A stretch of DNA of 64,000 bases from the NCBI GenBank assembly GCA_944990035.1, contig CALYLX010000127.1, positions 682,001 through 746,000 on the forward strand. The letters run 5' to 3'. This document shows positions 35,463 through 44,811 of this stretch, piece after piece. The position numbers were made by a program, and so were the translations under genes. Below the pieces are notes generated by a model. It worked only from the letters and a program-made list of their open reading frames with translations, was not told the origin of the DNA and ran no database searches. Each line of letters begins with the position of its first letter. Position 1 is the stretch's first letter. This DNA is from Clitopilus passeckerianus. Taxonomy: Eukaryota > Basidiomycota > Agaricomycetes > Agaricales > Entolomataceae.

Positions 35463-36083
35463 TCTATACTAGGCAGTTAGTTGTTTAATGAAGTTGAAAG
35501 GATGCGATTGGATGTCGGATTGGAGAGACGGCGTCTGGTATTTATGGTTGGCCACCGGGGCATAGTTCATACTTCGCGCAGTCTTCAAATCGGTTGATCT
35601 TCCGGTGATCAGGCATTCCTGTCCATATTTAGTCATCCCCTCTTGGCTATTCACCGGAACGTGATCGACCGGGTTATCTTTGTAGCTGGACAGAGCTCGA
35701 CGCAAAGCCATCCGAGCGCAGTCAGTTCCGAGTTGTTAGAGGTTACGAGAGCTGGTTGACTGAATAAAGATCCACGGGTACGAGGTAGCTGATTCAATGG
35801 GAGAGCTTAGTAAAATCAGGTACTTGCCCTGGTAAGGATCGTTCTATGCGTAAATATGTCGGCAAGTTGGTGTTGTAGAATGAAATGGTTGAAGGTAGGG
35901 TTGAAGGCCACGGTTGATGCGAGTCTGATATACTCAGACGCCGGCGCTTGCTTGGGCGCCTGTGATGAAGAAGCTCTAATGGAGAAATCCGAAGCGAACG
36001 GACAAATTGATCAAGTTCCGGCCTTCACTCCAAATCTCCACCTCAACTTTCTTGACTCTTACTTTCACAACGACAAGGACGAA
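35463..36083. other. Intergenic region, divergent promoters
   Basis: Shared upstream region of the NmrA-like gene (minus) and the barrel protein gene (plus). The segment 35998-36083 is CT-rich and reads like a 5' leader. The in-frame upstream ATGs there (35856 and later) are not preferred as start. Confidence 0.5.
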
Positions 36084-36868
36084 ATGCCAGCAGGATATCT
36101 CTACGTCTTTTCAGAACCTGGGAAGGAAGTCCCTGTCGATGAATTCCAAGGTATACCAACTGCCTGAGGCACATGAATGTCTCTCATCTAACTTGATTAG
36201 ATTGGTACAACAACGAGCATGTTCCACTTCGTCAACGGCTCCCTCAGTTCCTCACGGGAGCGCGCTTCCAAGCCTCTGACGGCAAGACACCAGGATGGCT
36301 AGCGATGTATGACGTCGATGATACATCCACTTTTCAACAAGAGGCCTACACTCGTTTGCGCACCCACCGAAGTCCCAGGGAACATGCTCTTGTTGCCCGT
36401 CTAGAAGAACTAGATCGAAGGACTTGCGAGGTCGTCTATTCGAGCGACGAAGACTTGAGTGGGTTGAGGGTTGCAAGTGCGACCACTGGCGCCGTGACTT
36501 ACAGCTTGGATGTTGAGAATGATGAAGCAATGCTAGAAAAGGTTCGGGAGCAGGTGGCGAAGTTGAAAGACGTTAAGGGCTGGACAAGGGTCAAGGTCAT
36601 TAGGGTGTTGGATAATTTGAAGAGTGGGCTCAAGTATAAGGATGCCGGAAAGGAGGCGCAGGTCGTTCCGCGCTATGCCATAATTCACCGTGAGTGCTTT
36701 CTGGGTCGCCTCTCGGAGTGAGCAGGCTGACATGATTGTGGATCAGAAATTCAAGACTCAGAATCTGCTGCTGAGATCAAGAAGCTTGTCGGTCAAGTCG
36801 AGGAGTGGAGGGAGTGGAAGTTGTATCGTGCTTACCTTACCATCTCTCAAGGATATGTTGCTCCATGA
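36084..36868 (+). CDS. Probable dimeric alpha/beta-barrel (EthD-like) protein
   Basis: Three exons (36084-36150, 36201-36689, 36747-36868) code 225 residues. The start MPAGYLYVFSEPGKEVPVDE and the first joined stretch DWYNNEHVPLRLPQFLTGAR follow the pattern of ferredoxin-like barrel proteins in which an aspartate and W-Y-N-x-E-H precede a loop and strand. A second half repeats the fold (GWTRVKVIRVLDNLKSGLKY, VPRYAIIHQIQ). It ends LTISQGYVAP. Such proteins include EthD-like and monooxygenase-like enzymes, often of unknown substrate. The upstream frame is open, so a longer N-terminus is possible but less likely. Confidence 0.6.
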
Positions 36869-38589
36869 AGACACCTATACAACAATAGTAGTCTATGGGC
36901 TATGTTTACGAAGAAATGCAATAACAAGGAGTTAATATCTCGCGGGTGTCTTTGCCATCCTAAACCATTCGTCTGACACGACTTGCTCGCCCTTCCACTT
37001 GCCGACCATGACAAAGCTCTGTAACTTCCCAGTCAACAAACAGATGGCGACTTCCACCTTCCTGGATTCCTCGCAAAGGCCTTACATACTAACCTTCAGT
37101 GCTTTTCGGAATTCCTGGAAATTAGCCACCTGTTTTGAAGGACGCTGACACTATGACTGACGCGATTGACGATTCTGATTGGTTCTTGCCTCTGAATTAA
37201 TTAATTAATTTTTTCTTGCTGAAACTTGTGGGACTGGGCAATCCGCGCCAACGGCTCGCGCTGTTTGCATCTGTTTGTTCTCCCTTATGAGCGAAACAAA
37301 AGTGTCCAGTGCACTTTCTGAATTGCTCACTCATTTCCAGAGAAAATATTTGTGGTGGGAGGTCTCTAGAACTGGGAAAGAAAATTTCTCTCCAATTTGA
37401 CGGGCGCGCCTGGACACATTAAAATTGCTGGTCTCACGGGTGATAACGGGCATTTTGGACGTGGTTGCACACTTTGTGGACTCAATTAGGGGCGTCTTTG
37501 TGCCACCTTTGACCTCTTAGCATGCATTCATACCCTATTAATTTCCATCCATTAGATTTTTTGTTTTAGAGGATGAAAATCGATTTGAGAAGTGGTTTAA
37601 AACTCCGAGGTTTTTGATTTCGGTCTTGCGCTTCGGTAAATGGATTGCCGAACCGGATTTCGGTCTCCGACAATTCTGTTTCTGCTTTCGGTTTTCGGAA
37701 CTTGAAATGCCAGATTCGACTTGGATCTCTGCCTTGTCCCTGGCGTTTGTTATTCTTGGTTCTCTCCGGTGCAGCTCCCGGATAATATCTACCGTTCACC
37801 CCTTTACTGCCTGCCTAGCTACACGTAAGTGTCCCAACCCCACTGATTGTGTAAGGCCACATTACACAAGCTAGTCAACTTGTACTTGCATGTAACGTAT
37901 GTAGGTGGCATAATACATTTCAACATAACATTTCAGAACTTGCTCGCAAAACCTTAGGAATACAGCTACATCTGTTCATTAGGGCAGCCTGGAACGCTAT
38001 TGGAAGGGTCTTAATCCTGCAGCAATGTGGTTCAAGCAGGCTTCTGACCACGAGGCTCGTGAACCATAGGCTTCTAAGGCGGTATATATTCCAGCCATAC
38101 GTTGCGTGCTAGAGAAGTGTTCGAGGTTACGGCTACCCAGCAGTCTCATACCCTTAGCACTTTGATCTCGCGAGATCTCAGTATGCCCCCGCAATTAGAC
38201 ATGTATCTGTTTCCAATGAGGGCGGGTGCGATACGGATCCTTTTTCTTTTGAATCCGGTTCTGTCTTCAGGTACGATAGTTTGAACGGTACTTCCTGTTC
38301 GTGAATTCCTTCACTCAGCCATGTCAAATAGGTGTTGGTGGTGAAGATGGGTCTACTTTCCAAGGTCATGTTACTCTCATCGTTGTGTACCGACGTTCTG
38401 GGTTTGTCTGCCTTCTGCCAATGTTTTACCTTATCTCCTCAGACTCATGTTTGCCTAGTATAAACCGAGCATCTCAGGCTGTCAATTGGAATATTGAGCG
38501 GCTCTGGAGAGAAGCTGCACCAGAATTAAGTAGGACCCAGGAGATGACACGGGAATAGAATATATTGTGGGAAGGACTTATAGTAATTA
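36869..38589. other. Gene-poor AT-rich stretch between the conserved arm and the accessory region
   Basis: About 1.7 kb. It contains a TTAATTAATTAATT run (37197-37210) and a low-complexity purine/pyrimidine-biased stretch (37600-37720). Several short frames on both strands have no recognisable motif. Marks the boundary to the transposon-rich part. Confidence 0.5.
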
Positions 38590-40173
38590 TCAAAATTTCA
38601 CATCGTTCATAGTAGAAATAAGGCTCAGGCCGGCCTCCCAATGCAAAGGCTTCCTCTTCTGAGCCTTCACATACTCTCCCGTATTGCTTGCCAAGTCCTT
38701 GACCTTGATATCTACCTCCGTCGAAAAGCCGTTATCAATATATTGAAAGAGTCCACCAGCACAGAATTGGGTAAAGGAGAGCCGAACATCGCCCTTTTGA
38801 ACGGGAATGTTTGAGTGAGTGATGGTTGCTGAGGGTACGAGGATGGTGGAGCCATGAGGAAATTCAATAACCATCTTGAATTCCCATAAAATGAGATGGC
38901 CGCCCTTTGTCGAGTCGAAGTTCCCAAGTGCGGTAATGGCGCAGAAACCAAAAGGGCAATTCATAACGTCTCGATGCTTGTAGCACCATACGTTACGAGC
39001 AAAGTTGAAGGCAGCGCAGGGATAAACAGAGCGCTTGCCAAAAATCTGTTTAAGATCTGGCCGGTGGCTCCAGAGTTTCTCGAGTCGCTCGGTATAGTAG
39101 CGATAAACATTAGGTTGCCATAGTTGAAAGGCGCCTATAGTTTTTTTGTGAGCAAAGGAATATAGCGATAGAATGGGTTACATACGGCTGCCATAGGAAG
39201 CAAGACGCTGGACATGCTTGTTTTCAAGAATATTCCAGAGCATGTCAGTGTAGCAGTCGGTCTTGAGGAACTTGGGCTCGTCATGGCCGATTCCGTATGT
39301 GACGCCAATGTTGACTGCCGGAAACCCACCGCGGCGATGATACTTTTCCTTCTTGCGAAAACGGGTTGAGTCGGTTGCCTCAAGCATTACTTTGAAGGCC
39401 TCATCTGCTGCCTCGCGGTACCCTGCGTCATCAGGCTGGCCGCAAAGCGTAGCGGCAATTTTCTGGTTACTGTCGAGAAGTGGGATGGGGTCACTGGTAG
39501 TAATGTAGTCAGGGCATGCAATGAATTAGCTGAGATAACAGGCCTTGAATACGCACATTCTGTTCCAAGGAACGACCTCAAAATCGGGATGGCGTTTAAG
39601 GAAATCATCAAGATCCCTGAATTCCATTTTAGCCTCCCGATCGTCATCCTCATTCCTAGCCTTATACCCGCCGTTCATCGCGGGCATATCACGAGTAGTG
39701 AATGCCGAAGCCACCAAGATTGGCTCAGAGAGCTGAACATGCTCTCTACGAGTCCAATCAGAGGCCACCCGATCCACTGGCAAGGCCTCTACAGCTGCTT
39801 TCCTCCTCTTCTCTGCCCGTTTACGATTTTTTGCTGTCTGCGAGGACGTCGATGCTGGGGTAGAGGCGGTGTCAATGTGTAGTGGCGCCACACTAATAGT
39901 AGCAGGAACATGCAGTGAGGTGCTTGATTGAGTAGACGGGAGAGGAGGGAGGGTAGCTTCGGACTCAGACTGGTTGTCCATTTCTGAGCCGTCCGCCATA
40001 AAGTTGCGTTTCCGTAAAGAAGATCGACAAGGCCCATAGGTGAGATCTTCCTCCACTGTCATTTCCTTGTCCTCATAGGCAATCTTAAGTAGATCACCAA
40101 GATCTACAACGTGTCGTGCTGTTCGAGGAGTGCCAGGCAGTGCGTTCACATTTTTGGAAGCTTCGGACATCAT
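38590..40173 (-). CDS. TET/JBP-like 2-oxoglutarate/Fe(II) dioxygenase
   Basis: Three exons (40173-39557, 39493-39186, 39134-38590) join in frame to 489 residues, start MMSEASKNVNALPGTPRTAR. The first ~200 residues are disordered with a basic patch (KNRKRAEKRRKAAVEALPV). The C-terminal domain has the double-stranded beta-helix features of fungal TET/JBP proteins: GGFPAVNIGVTYGIGHDEP, AAFNFARNVWCYKHRDVMN (H-R-D as the HxD iron pair), FCAITALGNFDSTKGGHLIL, VIEFPHGSTILVPSATITHS (distal His in THSN) and KGDVRLSFTQFCAGGLFQYI (Arg for 2-oxoglutarate). The iron and cosubstrate residues all appear present, so it could be active. Family enzymes oxidise 5-methylcytosine or thymine in DNA. In fungi, expansions of these genes are known to travel with KDZ transposons; here the neighbour is an integrase-type transposase. 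Upstream in-frame sequence to 40263 lacks an ATG. Confidence 0.75.
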
Positions 40174-40965
40174 TAATAACCTAGAATGCAGATCAATTTG
40201 CCTTTGACTGAAGACGCGCAGCTGAGTAGACAATCCTACCACTGCCGGTAGGAATTGAATCAAGGTAGTAACACTGGCAGAAGAGGCCTGCCAATGAGCG
40301 GGTCCAGCGAGTCAAGCCAAAAACAAGATGAGGTCAATCCAAGGTGTTTGATGTGGCGCAAAGCTCTCGCTTGGATCAAGTCGCTAACGAAGCTGTCCTT
40401 GGAGAATGGCTCAGAGCTCAGCAACAGTAGTCGGCGTATCAGGGATTCCACAAGCTAGCGACTGTCGGGGGAGGCTACCACATTTCTTGCTGTATGATCG
40501 AGAATTCTCCTTAAGGTAGGTACGTGGTACCGTCAACTTTTTAAGCTTTCAAAAGAGCCGCCATGGAAGTAAAACATATCTATTCGCATAGACCACCTAT
40601 TACATTCTGCCAGTAGACTCAATACTGTGTCTACCACCCCTCTAACTAACCCAACTCCGAAAATGATTTCCCCTCAGGCTGGCTGTAAAAATCAGGCCAA
40701 TGCGCCGTGAAAGGGAACGGGCCCCGAGAAACGAAGTCGATGCGACCCACCTTGCATGGGGTGGGCAAATGGGTGGCAAGGGGGTTCGCCAGCAGCGGCA
40801 AGGGCAGGCGGTTGATATCTGAACGCGATTTCTGCCGAAAACAATGAAAAGTTTAGTATGATTTGGTCGCAATTAAAGTAAACGTGAGGTATCGCACCTT
40901 GTTGCCTTTGTTGGGTCTTTTTGAGGCTATTGATCCCATCTCTACCCCTTTCGACTGCCTCTAAG

Positions 40966-41012
40966 CATGAAAAGGCGTTTCGGAGGCGCTGGAAAGCCCA
41001 GGCCTTTTCATG
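40966..41012. repeat. Perfect inverted repeat (hairpin)
   Basis: CATGAAAAGGC at 40966-40976 is the exact reverse complement of GCCTTTTCATG at 41002-41012, separated by 25 nt. Could be a protein-binding palindrome, a hairpin or chance. Confidence 0.6.
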
Positions 41013-41288
41013 GGTCGAATCCTGCGGCGTAGCTGTCGAGCCCCAGGTAGGGGGTCGGGGGAGAATTCATCCAACCACCTAGCATGGTTAGACGGAGCTT
41101 GGAAGAGCTTGAAGGAGGGCGCGTGCAGGTAGGTGAGGAGGCCAGCTAACTCGGAGTGTGCAAGCCCTCAACCGGGAGGCCTGTCAATTGCATCAGTAAG
41201 GAGATACAATGTATATATAGAAATAATTTACCTGCAACGAATTTCGCATGGAAAATGGGGTGTTAGAACAGGCCAGGGTGTGTCAAAA

Positions 41289-41433
41289 AGCACGCTGAAG
41301 CGCGTTCTCAAATCAGCATTGCACAAAAGAAGAATATTCCCATTCTACCCCCATCCAATGGGTTGATTGGGGTGGAGAATGATTCCATTCTTATAGTGTG
41401 CTAAGCTGCTATGAAAGCGCGCTTTAGTGCGCT
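41289..41433. repeat. Imperfect foldback, possibly MITE-like
   Basis: The left arm starts AGCACGCTGAAGCGCG, and the reverse complement of the right arm starts AGCGCACTAAAGCGCG. The arms stay alignable for about 65 nt towards a centre near 41352-41366 (CCATCCAATGGGTTGATT). The divergence between arms suggests an old foldback element or terminal-repeat remnant. It sits about 200 bp upstream of the transposase start. Confidence 0.5.
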
Positions 41434-41633
41434 GTAAGTTGTGGAAGCGTGAAGGAGAATGGGCAATGAGGTGGTGTAGCAAAGATCCATTTTTTCGCCT
41501 TGTTTGGGTCACATGACCTTAACGCGACGCGTTTGCTTGAACTTTGGCCAAGTCCTCGCAGTACCCCCGTGAGTCTACCGCGTTTTCCCCTTGAAACACG
41601 GAAATCTTACTAGAACCTTAAAGATCAACGGTT

Positions 41634-43426
41634 ATGGATAGACACAGCTTACCTCTGGATACTATCCGGGCCGGATATAATGAGCTGGGTCGGCAGGTGA
41701 ACGTTGCGTTGCGGACACAGCAGGGTGACGCTGCTCGCCTTCGAGAGCATCGTCAGGACTGCATTCGGCTTCTGAGTGTGGCTTCTCAGGTATGTGCTAT
41801 TATCTAATTTTGGGCTACATCAAATGATTAATCGATGTTGAAGCACGCAGCGGTCTTTTTGCCTGAGGAGCTGGCTACAATTCAAGACAGCGTTCACCGG
41901 ATGATCAACTGTCTTGATACAGCTGCTCACCAGTCTGCGGATCCTCCTGAGCGACATTTCGGCCCCACAAGTCATCGCATCTCCACTGGTCAACGAGGGC
42001 CCGCTCGAGTTGAGATTGACCCTCACCTCTTGGCTCTTGGGTTGGAATTAAGAGGCCCAACACACCTTGCGTCGGTCTTCGGTTGCCACCCCCAAACTAT
42101 TCGTCGACGGGCTCTTGAGATGGGTCTTGTTACACCAGGAGCCCCCGTTTACGTCGACTTTGAACAAGAAGACGGCACCATCACCCGAATCTATCGGTCC
42201 TCTTCAGGAGCATCGTCTGCACTCCCAGACGAAACGCTCAACGAAATTATGGCCTATATCCTCGAGGCCTTCCCTTCTTTTGGCCGCAGGATGATTGACG
42301 GCCACCTCAAGCACCTTGGTCATCGCGCCCTCGTTCACGGATACAGGCTTCATACACGCGTGTTTACGGCCTGCCTTCCAACCGCTTTGGACCTCGGAGG
42401 ATCAAGCGTCGAGTGTACAGTGTGCCTGGACCAAACTCACTCTGGCATCACGACGGTCAACACGGTAAGCATAATACCGCCCAGTACAACTTGAGCAGCT
42501 TTGCTGATAGAAGATTATCTAGGTTTAATCCGCTGGAAGATCGTCTTCCATGCATTCGTCGACGGCTTTTCGCGCTTTGTCACCGGAATCCGAGCCAGCA
42601 ACAACAACCTTGCTGCTACCGTCTTGGAAGTATTCCAGGATGCGATTGCAGCTCATGGCCTTCCCAGTAGGCTGCGTGGAGATCACGGAACAGAGAACGT
42701 TTTGGTAGCAGGGCTGATGGAGCAACTGCGAGGGATTGAACGGGGATCTTATATTTGGGGGAGGTGAGTAATTCCTGCAAAATAGGATGGCGAATATAAC
42801 TTGATCACGCACCCATCAGGTCGGTACACAACATTCGGATCGAACGCCTCTGGAGAGATCTTACACTTGGCTTTGGAAGCAAGTGGAAGGATTTCTTCAG
42901 GGGCCTCGAGATTCATGACGGCCTCGACGTGAATTCGGATGCGCACATTTGGCTCCTACACCACCTCTTCCTCGACGACCTTAACAAAGATGCCATGAGC
43001 TGGGCAAATGCATGGAACGAGCACGTCCTTTCTATCCGGGGTGAGCGCCAACGAAGCCCGAAGGATATGTTTGTGTTTGGGATGATCCAGAACGGTGTCC
43101 GAGGGTTGAACGAGGGTACTAACGAGACCCCTCCCTTTGACCTTAGCGAGTTTGGCATTGACTGGGATGATTACGATAACGGACACCTCCGGGAGCACCA
43201 CGACACCAACAACTCACCAGACGGCGACCGGGAGAACCCGTTTCAAACGCACCTTCCTCACCACCTCTCACACATAGAAGTTCCACAACCTCCCTCCCCC
43301 TTTTCACCTGCGCAGTTCAATCTTTTCACCGAGTACTTGGAGCCACTCACAGCAGGAACATCTCGTAACTTGGTATCCCGACGCTCTTTATGGATCTCAG
43401 CTTTACAGTTATGCCATAATTGTTAA
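41634..43426 (+). pseudogene. Integrase-type DDE transposase, frameshifted and C-terminally truncated by a Gypsy insertion
   Basis: Four exons: 41634-41789, 41844-42464, 42534-42763, 42820-43426. The start is MDRHSLPLDTIRAGYNELGR. An HTH-like part reads GPTHLASVFGCHPQTIRRRA. The rve/integrase-like catalytic core has NSLWHHDGQHGLIRWKIVFH (first Asp), RLRGDHGTENVLVAGLM (second Asp) and SVHNIRIERLWRDL (Glu), followed by WLLHHLFLDDLNKDAMSWAN and RQRSPKDMFVFGMI. This family of single-protein integrase-core genes is abundant in Agaricomycetes. Inside exon 2 the frame changes near 42328-42330: the protein reads ...DGHLKHLGHR in one frame and PRSRIQASYTRVYG in another. One missing C in a C-run would explain it. 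The last Cys codon and the TAA stop come from the LTR of Gypsy element A, which begins at 43421; only a short C-terminal tail was lost. Confidence 0.75.
43416..43420. repeat. Target-site duplication ATAAT (left)
   Basis: ATAAT directly left of the LTR at 43421. The same five bases follow the right LTR at 50634-50638. Confidence 0.9.
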
Positions 43427-43885
43427 GGCAGAGCCTAACAACTTAGGTAATACTGTTTACGCTCGATGTCTTTGATAAACAAAGACAGAGATTTGTCAGC
43501 AGCTGCGGCTGTACTGACGACCTGGTGAGATTGACGAAGCAAGGGACTTAAAGGCGAAATAGAGAACTAAGCAGTTAGGTAGATTGCCTAGGTCAAGCTG
43601 AGGAGCCTTGACCAAATGGTACAGGTTTATATACCTATCTAGTAGTTCTAAATATAGCACATGCGCAGCATGCTGAGTAAGTAATGAGTCATGCGCAGCA
43701 TGATGAGTAAGTACATGAGTCAGAAAGAGTCAGATAAGGTATAAGTCTCTCACGATCGTGAGAGATGCGGAGTAAGCATGGAAAAAGATGAAAAATGCGC
43801 AGTGATGCGCAGCATATGTGAGTAATCGTGCATAGGTAAGCGGGCCGGGGTATGTAAGGAGAAACATGTAAGCAAAATCATAACA
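43421..43885 (-). repeat. 3' LTR of element A
   Basis: 465 bp, same sequence as 50169-50633 and, in the opposite orientation, 61949-62413. Contains an 18-bp palindrome around CACGATCGTG, several TGAGTAA/TGAGTCA motifs, a TATATAAA box (43626-43633, minus) and the 11-mer CAGCTTGACCT (minus strand, 43600-43590) that matches the primer-binding site. Confidence 0.93.
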
Positions 43886-43918
43886 TTACCCTCTCGCTAT
43901 CGTTGAAGTCTCCTGACT

Positions 43919-44783
43919 TCAATTCCTTCCTTTACCCCAGAAGTGACGGTCTATGCCCTTGTGGTAGCGTTGTGGGCAGCTAACCGGGTAATGGCCTGGG
44001 CCACGATGATGGCACAGACGACACACAAAACGAAAGCAATGACACTGTCGGTGTCTGCCTCCACAAATGTAGCATCTGAACCATCTGGGTGGTGGTGGTC
44101 TGTTGGCAAGGTATCCGGTGCGCGGCGCCTTCTGGGACGATACTGTCGAGGGAAGGTTCACCAGCGTTGGTGAGTCGGACTCTGGTGGGCTTTCGAATGC
44201 GGAGAGGTATGGCGTTGGAGGGTTTGCCATTGGGATTGATGTTTTCTTGTTGTCGTTCTGTTCTTTTTGACGAAGGGGTTATGTTTTATTTTGCGGCGGT
44301 GTGTAAATTGGTGACGGGAGGAAATGCTCGTAGGGTTCCGCAAACTTGACGTGCAGTGAGGATTGTGACTTCCTCTTCTTGACTTTCCTCAGGCCCCCAG
44401 GGATTGGAGGCAAGGGTTTCGAAGTCTGTCTCCTCTGGGTTGTTGAACCAGTTTTGTCGTTCGGGGAAGAATTCGTCGAGGAAAGCTGTTCCTCCAATAG
44501 CAAAGAAGAGGTCTGTGAGGGTCTCCTCCGTTTCTCGATCAACTTTGTCCAAAAGTTGATCAAGATCGTCAGTGGTTTTCGCAAATTGGTGGCGCAGACG
44601 AGCCACTTCGTTGCGAGTTTCGGTTCGTCGGTTTTGGTAGAGGGTTCCTTGTTCTCCCACAGCGGTGAGAGGGTTGTCGTTGCTGCTCCAGGCAGTATGC
44701 GTACGGAGCGCCGTAATAGCGGTATCGGATTTGAAGGTGTTGCGGATGATGGTGCGGTCGTAGGAAGAGGCATTTTGAGACAT
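43919..44783 (-). CDS. Element A extra 3' ORF (ORF3): coiled-coil protein with tandem zinc knuckles, frame broken
   Basis: Starts MSQNASSYDRTIIRNTFKSD at 44783, 28 nt after the pol stop. Helical middle: RNEVARLRHQFAKTTDDLDQ and ETLTDLFFAIGGTAFLDEFF. After PPVTNLHTAAK the frame stops at a TAA. One added A in the AAAA run (forward 44289-44292) restores the IKHNPF reading seen in element B. The C-terminal part (44230-43919) ends with CYICGGRHRQCHC and CRLCHHRGPGHYPVSC, two knuckle-like Cys/His units, then RHFWGKGRN. No known domain name fits the N-terminal two-thirds. The equivalent in element B is intact, which argues for a real product. Confidence 0.7.
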
Positions 44784-44811
44784 TGTTATATAGTGGATGT
44801 GAGTGGGTTTG

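Larger units (their letters stand above)
40174..41633. other. Divergent intergenic region between TET/JBP-like and transposase genes
   Basis: 1.46 kb. Holds a perfect 11-bp inverted repeat (40966-40976 with 41002-41012) and a 145-bp foldback (41289-41433), listed separately. Short frames are present but no gene is supported. Confidence 0.5.

Noticed and set aside
37566..37874. Opposing frames of 77 and 86 residues
   Set aside because: They arise from a low-complexity purine/pyrimidine-biased stretch and have no domain features.
43640..43760. Repeats of GCGCAGCATG...GAGTAAGTA as a CRISPR-like array
   Set aside because: Only a few degenerate short motifs inside a retrotransposon LTR in a fungal genome; better explained as promoter sites.
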